A DNA stretch of 48,560 nucleotides from an uncultured Streptococcus sp. Lineage in GTDB: Bacteria; Bacillota; Bacilli; Lactobacillales; Streptococcaceae. The stretch covers positions 1 through 48,560 of the forward strand of contig NZ_CALIIB010000111.1 of assembly GCF_938020365.1 (NCBI RefSeq), read 5' to 3'. Below the pieces are notes generated by a model. The model was not told the origin of the DNA. It worked only from the letters and a program-made list of their open reading frames with translations, and did not search any database. Shown one piece after another: positions 15,175-24,377 of this stretch (positions are counted from its first letter, which is position 1; every line of letters begins with the position of its first letter). The position numbers and the translations under genes are program-made.

Positions 15175-17032
15175 TGTAAGCCCTCCGTTTCTCTTGATAC
15201 AGACTCATATTTTCCGCAGCACGTTCAAGTCTGTCTCGTCCGTAACTGCCAAAATCATCTCCCCTACTCTCTTTAAAAATGGTCCAAACTGACCAGACAA
15301 AGTCTGAACAAATTTTATAGGCTAACATTTTCAACTCAATATAAGGAGGAAGGTCATTTGTTTGATAATAATTCTCCAGCAACTGTCGTTCTTGACTATC
15401 TGTAAAATTACATTCAATACTATGATCTGCCAAATCCCATACAGGATCATTCATACCAGAATATTCCCAATCAATTAAGAACATTCTTTTTTGACCATTT
15501 TTTACAAAATTTTCTGGTACAGTATCAATATGACATGGAACTTTCTCGATTCCCATTCTCGACAAATCAGATTCTAAAGCTAGAACTAATGGACGTAGTT
15601 CATAATATCCCTCGTAGTAATTAGCCGCCATCTCATTCGCTAATGATTCATATTTTTTTATCTCATCAAATACATTAAACTCATTATTAAATTCTAATCC
15701 CGAAGTATGCAACTTTCTTAATAAATCCGTTGTCTGTCGCATATTTCTTGGGTAAGCAGCAGTTACAGGATTAAGAGTTTCCGCCTCTTCAATGAAGCGA
15801 CTGATTTTAGATCCTGTTTCAGAATCAAAATAGGCTGTTTCAACATCTAATCCTAAAATCTGACCAAGAGTACTATTTTCCTTTTCTGAAATTCTATCAA
15901 TAAAACGTTCAGTGCCATTTCCTGCAATTCGGATAATGAAAGATTGACCATTTAAAACAACTTTATAATTTTTATTAGTCATACCTCCAGCACTTTCTAA
16001 TAAATCAATATCATCATCCGTCACATTCATCTTTTCTTTTATGAAAGCTCGTACTGTTTCAAGTGCTGAACGCTTTTCTTTTTGGATGATTCTAGGATAG
16101 ATAGTTTGAGTTACAAATTTTATCTGAGCTTGCTCATCAATCTCTCCCCAAATGAAATCATCTACACGAACATAACCTAAACGGTAATCACGTGCAACAT
16201 CCATCATAATATATTCATAATTAACGAGAGGATTCTCATTTTCTGAAAAAATTTCCAGCATTTTTTTAAAGAAAGATAGAGAAAATTTCGAAATACCAAT
16301 CATTTCTCCATCAATTCGATTAAATTGATGAATATCTTTACTCATCTTATAAATGTAGCCATCATGTATTTCAACCATAGCTTCATCATAAGTTTTTCGC
16401 ACACTAGTAATCAAGATACTACTAGTATCTCTTGAACGGAGCAATTGTGTTAAACCACGTTCTTCAAAAACTAAATCACCTTCAAGCAATATAAAATCGT
16501 CTTTTATAAACGATTGGGCAGTTGCTAATGAAGCCATTGTACCTGTCTTTTTGAATTGCTCATTAACAACTATATGCACTTGAGGATATTTTTTTCCGAT
16601 AGGTAGGAGCATTTCTTTAGCGAACCCAGCAACTATTACAATATTAGTAATACCAGATGAGATTAACAGCTGAATGCCTCTATCTAAAATAGTTTCATCG
16701 TTCAACGAAATTAGACCTACTGGAACATCTATTTGTCGTGCTTGACCTGCCATTAAAATAACAGCATTCGTAATTGATTCCCCTTCATTACTCAAAGAAA
16801 TCTTCTTTTGCTGTTCCTCCTTCAAGTATCGTTCCAAAAGCTTCAAACCTATTTCTGTTAGCTGATAGCTATTCTTCTTATTTTTTTCAATACGCAGATA
16901 ATTCTCTTCCTCTAGTATCTTAATGATGTTATTAATTTTCCCTAAAGAAAGCTGGGTTTTTTCAGAAATCTCCCTTTGAGATAAATATCTATTTTGATTC
17001 AATTCATATAATACTGCAAACAAATCATTCAT
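15146..17032 (-). CDS. licA: Three-domain protein: winged helix, degenerate nucleotidyltransferase, LicA-type choline kinase
   Basis: The 628-aa protein has three parts. Residues 1-70 form a MarR/LexA-like winged helix (YLSQREISEKTQLSLGKINN). Residues about 87-318 resemble a LicC-like nucleotidyltransferase (AVILMAGQARQIDVP, ILLEGDLVFEERGL). Residues about 322-622 form an APH/choline kinase domain with Brenner-type HIDTVPENF (501-509) and the metal-binding LIDWEYSGMNDPVWDLAD (519-536), both intact. The nucleotidyltransferase part lacks the GxGxR...PK signature present in the separate LicC, so it may bind rather than transfer nucleotide. Pneumococcal LicA is the kinase alone, about half this length. 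It heads the lic operon, and a perfect dyad overlaps the predicted start site, so autoregulation by the winged helix is plausible but unproven. Confidence 0.85.
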   Translation of the reverse strand: MNDLFAVLYELNQNRYLSQREISEKTQLSLGKINNIIKILEEENYLRIEKNKKNSYQLTEIGLKLLERYLKEEQQKKISLSNEGESITNAVILMAGQARQIDVPVGLISLNDETILDRGIQLLISSGITNIVIVAGFAKEMLLPIGKKYPQVHIVVNEQFKKTGTMASLATAQSFIKDDFILLEGDLVFEERGLTQLLRSRDTSSILITSVRKTYDEAMVEIHDGYIYKMSKDIHQFNRIDGEMIGISKFSLSFFKKMLEIFSENENPLVNYEYIMMDVARDYRLGYVRVDDFIWGEIDEQAQIKFVTQTIYPRIIQKEKRSALETVRAFIKEKMNVTDDDIDLLESAGGMTNKNYKVVLNGQSFIIRIAGNGTERFIDRISEKENSTLGQILGLDVETAYFDSETGSKISRFIEEAETLNPVTAAYPRNMRQTTDLLRKLHTSGLEFNNEFNVFDEIKKYESLANEMAANYYEGYYELRPLVLALESDLSRMGIEKVPCHIDTVPENFVKNGQKRMFLIDWEYSGMNDPVWDLADHSIECNFTDSQERQLLENYYQTNDLPPYIELKMLAYKICSDFVWSVWTIFKESRGDDFGSYGRDRLERAAENMSLYQEKRRAYNESLSQRTI

Positions 17033-17047
17033 ATAAGGCTCACCTTC

Positions 17048-17064
17048 TGTTCATTTTTTGAACA
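17048..17064. promoter_or_regulatory. Perfect dyad at the lic transcription start (candidate operator)
   Basis: TGTTCA-TTTTT-TGAACA is a perfect 17-base inverted repeat. It starts six bases past the lic -10, so it covers the predicted +1, and ends 15 bases before the ATG of a protein with an N-terminal winged helix. Confidence 0.65.
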
Positions 17065-17069
17065 AATCA

Positions 17070-17098
17070 ATTGTACTTCAATTTTATATGCTTGTCAA
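17070..17098 (-). promoter_or_regulatory. Sigma-A promoter of licA-licB-licC
   Basis: On the minus strand TTGACA (17093-17098) and TACAAT (17070-17075) are spaced exactly 17 bases, about 38 bases before the licA-fusion ATG. It is one of the best consensus promoters in the window. Confidence 0.85.
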
Positions 17099-17123
17099 CG
17101 AGAATATAGCTACATGAAACTAA

Positions 17124-17160
17124 AAAATTTAGCCCCACATGCAAAATAGAACTAAATTTT
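17124..17160 (-). terminator. Possible weak terminator after gct
   Basis: The minus strand has AAAATTTAG, a 19-base loop, then CTAAATTTTTT. The stem is all A/T except one pair and the loop is large. It is a candidate end for the cps transcript, not a strong one. Confidence 0.3.
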
Positions 17161-17448
17161 GACTTTATAATATCTGTAGTTGGTAAATACCAGTCAGAAA
17201 GTACGGAGCCTTTTCGTTTATAAAAAATCGTATCCCCTATGGTGAAAAGCAACTAAACTATCATTTGAAAGACTCATATGGGACTTCTTTCAATATCACA
17301 GATTCAATCAGATTGAGACACAAAAGTATCGTATCCCTCATATTTAATTGTCATCTAAGCAAAATAATTTTTTATTAAACCTGTTTGCTATCAGAAGGGA
17401 AGTATATTAATAAAATATAAATATTCTCCCAACTGGAGCATAATTATT

Positions 17449-17841
17449 CTAGTCAGATAAATCTTCTTTAATTTTTGTCGTGGAAATTTCTTTCGTTCGT
17501 GGCAAATAGACTACTTCTACACCTTCTTCTTTAAGATAATCAAATTTCCCCTTCCAATCATCTCCCATAACAAAAGTATCAATATGGTACTCCTTGACAT
17601 CATCACGTTTTTGTCCCCAATTCGTTTCTGGGATAACAAGATCAACATATCGAATAGCCTCTACCAAGGTTTTTCTATGTTCATAGTTAAAGTAGCACAC
17701 TTTATTTTTCTCATTTAAATTAAATTCATCACTGGAAACAACAACAACCAAATAATCTCCAAGTTCTTTTGCTCTTTTAAGCAAATTTATATGCCCATAA
17801 TGAAGCAAATCAAAGGTTCCATAAGTAATTACTCTTTTCAT
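17449..17841 (-). CDS. gct: Glycerol-3-phosphate cytidylyltransferase (TagD/Gct)
   Basis: This 130-aa enzyme makes CDP-glycerol from CTP and glycerol 3-phosphate. The cytidylyltransferase signature YGTFDLLHYGHINLL, with its HxGH, and the C-terminal RTKEISTTKI are intact, and the length is typical. I chose ATG 17841 over the GTG just before it. It is the last gene of the polysaccharide operon. No TagB/TagF-like glycerophosphotransferase is nearby, so the user of CDP-glycerol may be one of the LicD-type proteins. The ribitol or choline alternatives are less likely given the short TagD form. Confidence 0.9.
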   Translation of the reverse strand: MKRVITYGTFDLLHYGHINLLKRAKELGDYLVVVVSSDEFNLNEKNKVCYFNYEHRKTLVEAIRYVDLVIPETNWGQKRDDVKEYHIDTFVMGDDWKGKFDYLKEEGVEVVYLPRTKEISTTKIKEDLSD

Positions 17842-17948
17842 CACTGTCCTCTTTCAATTTATTTTAAGTATTAAAGTTTAATCTTTCTAGTAACAATTTA
17901 TCGCTTTCACAACAATAATTGTTATAATCGCTTTGTTAGTATTCTCAT

Positions 17949-19403
17949 TTACTTTTTCAGTATACTTCTAATAGCACTCATCACTTCAGTCTGATAAAAA
18001 ATTAGCATAACTACACTATAGAGTATTCCACTTACTGTTACGCATAATACAACATTAAAAAAGTGGTTATTTACAATTTGGTTTAATATAGAACAAGCAA
18101 AAATAATACCTCCACTCCCAACTATTCCCGTTATAATTGGTTTTAAAATACTACTTAGCTTTATATCTCTACAATAGAATAAAGCAATCACTGTCATAGA
18201 AATTTCAGCAATCAATGTTGTAAAAGCAGCAGCATTTTCAGCGAATCTAGGAATTAATAAAAAATTCAGCCCAATATTTACTAGGGCGCTGACAATAGTA
18301 GCAATCATTACTTTTTTTTCCATTCCTAATGGAATCATAACTATATTAATAAAAAAATTTGCTGTCATTGCTGGAATTAATGCAACTGCTAAAATTGCTA
18401 AAGACGAGGTAGCTTTTAGATATTCCTCACCTGAGAATAGTAGTACCAAACTATTTCTTATCATAAACAATCCAGTAGCACATGGAATTATTAATAATAT
18501 AGTAATCGCAAGAATCTTATTATACCGATTAAATGCTAAGTTTTTATCCTTAGTCAACTCATTTGAAATTCTTGGTATAACAACAATAAAAGCAGCATTT
18601 ATCAATTGCTTAACCAATTGATAAAATTGGGTTGATACACCATAGTAGCCTACAGACACATCATCTGCATAAATACGTAAAATCGTTACGTCCGAGTTTA
18701 TATAAATGACAGTGGCAACTGTAGATGCAAATAGATACAAAATTGGCTTAATATGAGTAATCAATTGCCTCGAATACATTAAATGAGGTATTATTCCTAG
18801 AGTTTTTCTAATATGCACAACATTTAAAATATTTGCCAACACTCCTCCCAAAATACTTACAATGACATATTGGGTAATATCATCTTGATTTCTAACCAGT
18901 ATAAACAGGAAAAAAAGAGCAACTATTTGACTTAGAATGTATCTAATCGTTATAAAAAAATAATCTTCAAAAGCAGTATTAATCCAATCCGTACCTATTG
19001 TTGTAAACAAGACGGATAAACTTATTAACATTATCCAAGGAACATATTCTCTTAACATTGGGACAAATGCCAGCAATGCGAATAGAATGAAGTAGGCAAC
19101 CGCCGTGGTTGATATATTAATTGTGTATATTTCGTTAATTATTTTATGCAGTTTCTTTTCATCATCCCTTACCTTTGCACACTCACGCACAGCATATCGT
19201 AGGATACCTGCCGCCGCAATATACGAGATATAGTTTACAACAGATACACTAAATGTGTATTTCCCATAATTCACAACCCCAAGAATTCTAGTAGCATAAG
19301 GAAATGTGATCATCGGAAAAATAATCGAAAACAGTTGTTTTATTACACTTAAAATTGCATTTTTTTTTACCGATTTTTTCTTTTCTATCTTATTCTTTTT
19401 CAT
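17949..19403 (-). CDS. wzx: Oligosaccharide repeat-unit flippase Wzx
   Basis: The 484-aa integral membrane protein has 12-14 predicted spans. The N-terminal pattern KKNAILSVIKQLFSIIFPMI and ITFPYATRILG is typical of MATE-like polysaccharide flippases of the MurJ/Wzx group. It should move the lipid-linked repeat unit across the membrane for Wzy. AGGAG precedes the ATG. It lies between the second LicD and gct and is AT-rich like its neighbours. Substrate details cannot be read from sequence. Confidence 0.9.
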   Translation of the reverse strand: MKKNKIEKKKSVKKNAILSVIKQLFSIIFPMITFPYATRILGVVNYGKYTFSVSVVNYISYIAAAGILRYAVRECAKVRDDEKKLHKIINEIYTINISTTAVAYFILFALLAFVPMLREYVPWIMLISLSVLFTTIGTDWINTAFEDYFFITIRYILSQIVALFFLFILVRNQDDITQYVIVSILGGVLANILNVVHIRKTLGIIPHLMYSRQLITHIKPILYLFASTVATVIYINSDVTILRIYADDVSVGYYGVSTQFYQLVKQLINAAFIVVIPRISNELTKDKNLAFNRYNKILAITILLIIPCATGLFMIRNSLVLLFSGEEYLKATSSLAILAVALIPAMTANFFINIVMIPLGMEKKVMIATIVSALVNIGLNFLLIPRFAENAAAFTTLIAEISMTVIALFYCRDIKLSSILKPIITGIVGSGGIIFACSILNQIVNNHFFNVVLCVTVSGILYSVVMLIFYQTEVMSAIRSILKK

Positions 19404-19453
19404 AGCATCTCCTGCAACTTCTTACTCAAAGAGCTTCTCTGTAATAAATATAT

Positions 19454-20275
19454 TTAATCATAAAAGCGTATATTAATCACCTTATGGTGATTTCTTTGAT
19501 TTTCAGGCGGTAACTCCATATAATTGCAACCATAATCAATTTTTAAAACCGCTTCAGGATGATTCGGACAGGGAACAGCTAAACCCTCAAAATTTATTGT
19601 TTTCAGCGGAAACACATCGTTAGTATAGTAGTAGTAACCAGAATCTCCAGTCTCATATCCAAGACCTACTTTTTTTCTTCCCTTAAATTTACTAATTAGT
19701 TTAAGGAAAGGTATTATTCCTCCCCTAGTTAAATGAAAAATCAAGGCTGTTAGTACTCTATTTTTCCCTAAAAAAAGTTTTTCATTAAGACCATATGTCT
19801 TTCCAACAAGGCGTACTCCCCATTCCATTACACCATAATCATAAGGGAACAAATCAATTTGTATTCCTCTGTATTCTCGTTGATTGTGCTGATACTCTTC
19901 TTTTATATACTCCGATTTTAAATCTCTAAGTACATTATAATACCTCACAAATCCTTTATCACTAGAATAATCTTGAATAACATAAGGATAACTTCCGTTA
20001 TTAATAATTTTTCTAAGCTTTTTTAAATCTTTATCATTTATGTAAATATCAAGATCATCATCCCAAGGAATAAATCCCCCATGCCTAACAGCACCAAGCA
20101 GGGTTCCAAAAGCAACAAAATAAGTAATGCCGTTTTCCTTGCAGATATCATTCAAAAATGAAAGCATCTTAATCATACGGAGTTGTGCCTTCCTTAACTC
20201 GCTCCCGTCATAATTGTATTTATTTTTTAACTCCAGATCAGTCTCCCCAGTATTGTAAACTATATCTATTGGCAT
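19454..20275 (-). CDS. LicD-family phosphotransferase (second copy)
   Basis: This protein is 273 aa from ATG 20275. The ATG at 20281 is only three bases from the GGAG, so the later start has better spacing. LicD proteins transfer phosphocholine or a related CDP-activated group to glycans. The nucleotidyltransferase-fold motif FGTLLGAVRHGGFIPWDDDLDI, with its Asp cluster, and the C-terminal YMELPPENQRNHH are present. It is clearly paralogous to, but diverged from, the LicD at 23337-24170. With both CDP-choline and CDP-glycerol available, it may carry either group. Confidence 0.85.
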   Translation of the reverse strand: MPIDIVYNTGETDLELKNKYNYDGSELRKAQLRMIKMLSFLNDICKENGITYFVAFGTLLGAVRHGGFIPWDDDLDIYINDKDLKKLRKIINNGSYPYVIQDYSSDKGFVRYYNVLRDLKSEYIKEEYQHNQREYRGIQIDLFPYDYGVMEWGVRLVGKTYGLNEKLFLGKNRVLTALIFHLTRGGIIPFLKLISKFKGRKKVGLGYETGDSGYYYYTNDVFPLKTINFEGLAVPCPNHPEAVLKIDYGCNYMELPPENQRNHHKVINIRFYD

Positions 20276-20315
20276 ATTCATCAACTCCTTTATTACAAAT
20301 ATCTAATCTTTTCGA

Positions 20316-21095
20316 TTATTTTTTCCCTTTGAATTCATCAATCCCTTCCTTATAGTAACTGAGTAATTCCGAAAAAGCATATTCCCCTCCCTTATTCTTG
20401 AAAGCTTGGATATAACTTCCTGCTGTGCTTATGAAAGGAAAATTAGCAGCCAGCAATGCTCCCTTATCTTTGTAATATTTTCTATCATATCCGTTAAACC
20501 ACGTAGATGAATCTTGTTTCATGGTAGAAACAATAGTGGGGGATTTATATACCCGTAGACCTGCTTTCAAGCAATCTTGAATGAATGTGACATCCTCCCC
20601 AGCCCCATACCTTGCTCCACCTCCAAATAATAACGAAAATGTTAGATTATTATACAGCAATTTTTCTCTTCTCGCTGTAATTCTAGCACCACCAAATTTA
20701 ACACCCTCTAGCCTATTTATACGCCCAAACTTATTAACTTGGTAAGGCATACGGTCTTTATTAAGACAGTTATTCGAAAAAAGAATAACATCAGCCTCTG
20801 GGTGTTTCTGATACTCCGACAAAACATCCTCATAATATGTATCTGTGAAAACCATATCGTCATCAGCAAATTGAATGATGTCTGCATCCGACCTCATTAA
20901 GCCTGTATTTCGACTTAAACCAATACCTCGTTCATTAAACTCATACCATTTTATAGTAGAATTTTCCAATATGGTCTCATGATAAGAAAATGAGTTAGAT
21001 TGATTGATGATGATGGCGTCAGATTTGATATTCATTTTCTCTATAAGACTATCATCGCGTTGATTCATAGTAGATACAATAAGTTGATATTTCAT
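20316..21095 (-). CDS. GT2-type glycosyltransferase
   Basis: The 259-aa soluble transferase has a GT-A-like N-terminus (YQLIVSTMNQRDDSL), GLSRNTGL, a DxD-type FADDDMVF at about 97-104 and GAGEDVTF downstream. No membrane span is evident. It should add one sugar of the repeat unit on the cytoplasmic face. The donor and linkage cannot be assigned. It starts 15 bases after the preceding gene, with AGGAG upstream. Confidence 0.82.
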   Translation of the reverse strand: MKYQLIVSTMNQRDDSLIEKMNIKSDAIIINQSNSFSYHETILENSTIKWYEFNERGIGLSRNTGLMRSDADIIQFADDDMVFTDTYYEDVLSEYQKHPEADVILFSNNCLNKDRMPYQVNKFGRINRLEGVKFGGARITARREKLLYNNLTFSLLFGGGARYGAGEDVTFIQDCLKAGLRVYKSPTIVSTMKQDSSTWFNGYDRKYYKDKGALLAANFPFISTAGSYIQAFKNKGGEYAFSELLSYYKEGIDEFKGKK

Positions 21096-21110
21096 CTCCT
21101 ATCTCCTTTA

Positions 21111-22034
21111 TTATCCATTACCAAATAATATTTCTAATTTTTTTGTTATAGTTTTATTTAATGTATCATGTTGCAAATTTTTATTAAAGACAAGTTTGAA
21201 TCTAGCTTTTATTGATGTTTTAGCATCAATAACCAATTTACACATATCTTGATTTTCCAGACTTATATACTTTTTATAAACTTTCAACAAACTTTCTGCT
21301 TGATCGTACATACTAATCTTACGTTTCTTTGTTATCTCGTTTAGACGATCTATAATGACATTAAATTTATTTTGCTTAGCCGACACCATACCAAATACAT
21401 TGTCTTCATGCATTCTATACTTCATCGATGGAATATCATCATAAATGATTTCACCATCTATCAATGCACACAGACAGGTGAGTAACGAATCATGCATAAT
21501 AAAAACATCTGGCACATCATTATCCTGAACAACGGAGGCTAAATCTTTATTAAAGACAGAAGTACAGCCTTGCGCACAACTTGCAAGGCAGAGAACTGAT
21601 TCAAGTGTATAGTGCGGTTTCTTCCTGTGAGTATTCCTCCCAATATTATTAAGGTTAGAGTCTACTAACTCACAGTTAGTGCAATAAAGAGCAGGACCAT
21701 TAATTTCAGAAATCGCTCTAATTCCCTTTTGTAATTTATCATCATTCCAAACATCATCTTGATCTGAAAAAGCATAGTAATCATATCCTGGATTATCGCG
21801 AAGCAATGAAATAAAACCTCGTGCTGCCCCTTTATTCTGACCTTCAATAAAAATAAGTTTACCAGCATCAGAATATTCTCTAATTATATTTTTTGTACTA
21901 TCTGTTGAACCATCGTCTCTAATGATTAAGGTGAGATCAAGATGTATATCTTGATTTAGAATACTTTCAATTTGCTCTTTAATGTATTTTTCGCCATTGT
22001 ATGTAGCCATTAGAACTGCTAATCTCTTAACCAT
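21111..22034 (-). CDS. GT2 glycosyltransferase, rhamnosyltransferase-like (RgpB-type)
   Basis: The 307-aa protein starts with VLMATYNGEKYIKEQIESIL, then IRDDGSTD, then DYYAFSDQDDVWNDDKL. This is the arrangement of streptococcal alpha-rhamnosyltransferases such as RgpB and the Wef transferases of receptor polysaccharides. I chose ATG 22034 since AAGGA lies at a proper distance, whereas the upstream ATG at 22043 lies within that site. The start overlaps the wzy stop by 8 bases. The rhamnose donor is inferred from similarity; the dTDP-rhamnose genes are not in the window. Confidence 0.8.
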   Translation of the reverse strand: MVKRLAVLMATYNGEKYIKEQIESILNQDIHLDLTLIIRDDGSTDSTKNIIREYSDAGKLIFIEGQNKGAARGFISLLRDNPGYDYYAFSDQDDVWNDDKLQKGIRAISEINGPALYCTNCELVDSNLNNIGRNTHRKKPHYTLESVLCLASCAQGCTSVFNKDLASVVQDNDVPDVFIMHDSLLTCLCALIDGEIIYDDIPSMKYRMHEDNVFGMVSAKQNKFNVIIDRLNEITKKRKISMYDQAESLLKVYKKYISLENQDMCKLVIDAKTSIKARFKLVFNKNLQHDTLNKTITKKLEILFGNG

Positions 22035-23304
22035 TGTTCCCATCCTTTATATATCTATTCTGTGCTGTGGTATTATTAGGACTGTCTGTATTTTTTAAAA
22101 TGTAGCTTGATTCAAAAATCAACATTCCTAATGTAATATATGGAAACCTCGGTGTATCCGTTAAAATCAAATTAATACAAGAAAATAGTAAGAATGCAAT
22201 AAGTAACTTCATCAATAAATCATAGTAAGCAGGAATATTATTTGAGTTGTTTCTAATTATTTTCAAACTTGAATAAAACCAACTGACTAACCAAGACAAA
22301 CCAATTATACCATTTCTAAACATAAGGCCAATCACACCCACATCACTCGGATAATAACGTCCAAATGGCCCAACAACAATATAATGAGTTGAATAATTAG
22401 GACTAGCCGAAATATATCCTGAACCCAGCAACCAATTTCTTCGGAAATAATCTAAATAATAATTTATCGTAGAAAACCTTACTTGAACTCCATAATCGCT
22501 AGCAACCAAATCATTTAATAGAGGAACAAGATAGGAGAAAAAACTAAAACCTAATATTCCAATTACCAATGTTCCTGTCAATAGTTTTATCTGTTTCCCC
22601 ATCCTATTATTTAAAATAGGAATCATTAAAACGGTTATCAAAAGATAAAGGTTTAATGATCTTGTTTTCATAATCCAAATCAGATTAATTATTGTCATAG
22701 CGATATTGAGAAAATGGAATAGTCGTTTATTTATTGAAAAATTCTTATTAACAACTATGCTACATGATATAAATAAACTAAGAACAATAATTGTTTCTCC
22801 AATAGTAAAGCGTGGGGTACCATTTCTAAATTTCTCGAATACGTTCATACGAAGAAAATCAAATCCACGAACTGCTAAAAACATTTCCAAAAAAGCAACC
22901 AAATTACAGATAAATCCAGATACAGAAATAATACGTAAAAATAGCGAGATATCCCTCATAGACTTAATCAATGGTCCAAAAGCTAGATATAGCATTAATG
23001 GAACAATAGTAGACAAACTCTCTTTCAATATTACGGTAGTAGGAAGTCCATAACCCTTCGCAACTATAATACCTGATAACCACATCAAGATAGTCAAACT
23101 AATAGTAGTTCTATAGTGGGTTTTCTCAATTTTAATACCATTAAACACAAATATCATAATTGATAATATCATTGATGTCAAAAGCATAAAATCATACGCA
23201 TAAAGATGTGTAAACCAATAATTTGTTCCATAAACTGCCGTAATACATAACATAAACAAAAGAAAAATTATGCTTTTCTTTTTAATTACAAGTCGTCTGT
23301 TCAT
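22027..23304 (-). CDS. wzy: Polysaccharide polymerase Wzy
   Basis: The 425-aa polytopic membrane protein has about ten spans, including a large extracytoplasmic loop before the last third, where WLLGSGYISASPNY resembles the Wzy_C-like region. Low sequence conservation is typical of Wzy, so the call rests on topology and on its place beside the flippase and transferases. The start is ATG 23304, after GGAG. A TTG further upstream would overlap the preceding gene. It should link repeat units outside the membrane. Confidence 0.82.
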   Translation of the reverse strand: MNRRLVIKKKSIIFLLFMLCITAVYGTNYWFTHLYAYDFMLLTSMILSIMIFVFNGIKIEKTHYRTTISLTILMWLSGIIVAKGYGLPTTVILKESLSTIVPLMLYLAFGPLIKSMRDISLFLRIISVSGFICNLVAFLEMFLAVRGFDFLRMNVFEKFRNGTPRFTIGETIIVLSLFISCSIVVNKNFSINKRLFHFLNIAMTIINLIWIMKTRSLNLYLLITVLMIPILNNRMGKQIKLLTGTLVIGILGFSFFSYLVPLLNDLVASDYGVQVRFSTINYYLDYFRRNWLLGSGYISASPNYSTHYIVVGPFGRYYPSDVGVIGLMFRNGIIGLSWLVSWFYSSLKIIRNNSNNIPAYYDLLMKLLIAFLLFSCINLILTDTPRFPYITLGMLIFESSYILKNTDSPNNTTAQNRYIKDGNNG

Positions 23305-23336
23305 TAAATCTCCGTCACTTTGCTGCTTTTTCAAAC

Positions 23337-24170
23337 TCAATCTTCAACATTTTGTCCATGAATCTCTAAAATTTTAAAATGAGTCTTCCGCTCGTGCTCT
23401 GGCGGTAGCTTCATATAGTCACCATATGTATATTCTAAATATTCATTGGGCAAGTCCATTCCACGTAGTTCGATATTCTCAAACGGATACATCCTGCCTC
23501 TACCATAAAATTCAGCTGGAACAATCTCTCTAGTTCTATATGCTCCCATTATATTTCCAATGAATTTTGCACCTTCAATATTTTGCTTCCGAAGTAACTT
23601 ATCAATCTTTTCCTTTTGTTGATAAGCTGTTGTCATCTTCTCAATGGGAAGCCTCTCCATCATCCATAGAAGAATTTTCTCTAAAATTCCTCTTGGGCGC
23701 TTTCTATCAATTGAATCCTTATAGCAGAGTGACATTAAAGCTCGATGATAGAGAACACGGATAAAATAGATTTTCCTCAAAATACTATTATTAGGAGTCC
23801 CATCTATTGGGAAAATATCTATAGATGCATTTGTATACTTTTTATCGCCTCCTATACGCTCTTCTACTACTTTAGTATCTGTATCCAAAATACGAGTAAT
23901 ATAATAATGATATTCTGGATCAGTCTTATAATTCACTACCTTGAGATGATTTGAAAGTTCACTCGGTGCTATCTCTAGAAATTTTTCATAATCCTGTCTT
24001 GGAATACCTAAATCAATGTCATCATCCCATGGAATAAATCCTTTATGTCTAATTGCCCCTAGCATTGTGCCACCAAGCATATAGTAAGTTAATCCATGGT
24101 TGTCACAAATCTTTACAACTTCTTTTACAATTTCTAAATCCACCTGATGAAGCAAATCTGTACTACTCAT
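23337..24170 (-). CDS. LicD-family phosphotransferase (first copy)
   Basis: The 277-aa protein has the LicD core LGGTMLGAIRHKGFIPWDDD followed by IDLGIPRQDYEKF. The C-terminus EYTYGDYMKLPPEHERKTH matches pneumococcal LicD ends. Members attach phosphocholine to teichoic acid or capsule sugars from CDP-choline. The lic genes at the end of the locus could supply that donor. It precedes wzy by 32 bases and follows the decayed acyltransferase. Which LicD copy carries choline cannot be told from sequence. Confidence 0.88.
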   Translation of the reverse strand: MSSTDLLHQVDLEIVKEVVKICDNHGLTYYMLGGTMLGAIRHKGFIPWDDDIDLGIPRQDYEKFLEIAPSELSNHLKVVNYKTDPEYHYYITRILDTDTKVVEERIGGDKKYTNASIDIFPIDGTPNNSILRKIYFIRVLYHRALMSLCYKDSIDRKRPRGILEKILLWMMERLPIEKMTTAYQQKEKIDKLLRKQNIEGAKFIGNIMGAYRTREIVPAEFYGRGRMYPFENIELRGMDLPNEYLEYTYGDYMKLPPEHERKTHFKILEIHGQNVED

Positions 24171-24377
24171 AACCTCGCTCCTAAGCCTTTCCTAATTTTT
24201 TATGTTTCTTCCTTCTTAGTATAACTATTCTCCCACAGTATTCCATATATTTAGAAAGGAAATGTTTTCTCCAACTTAAACTCTAATGACATCGCCTCAC
24301 TTAATTAACTCTTTAAGCTAAATAATATATTAGAAACATTTGTCATCTTTTTCCATAACCCAATAAATAGAATCAAT

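Larger units (their letters stand above)
17033..17448. other. Intergenic region between gct and the lic operon
   Basis: This 416-base gap holds the lic promoter and dyad (17048-17098), a possible weak terminator for the cps operon (17124-17160) and AT-rich sequence. It contains two short copies of ATCGTATCCC (around 17226 and 17328), the first followed by C and the second by TC. No convincing gene is present. Confidence 0.65.

Noticed and set aside
17067..17252. 61-aa minus-strand reading frame before the lic operon
   Set aside because: It covers the lic promoter and has no ribosome site or recognisable features.
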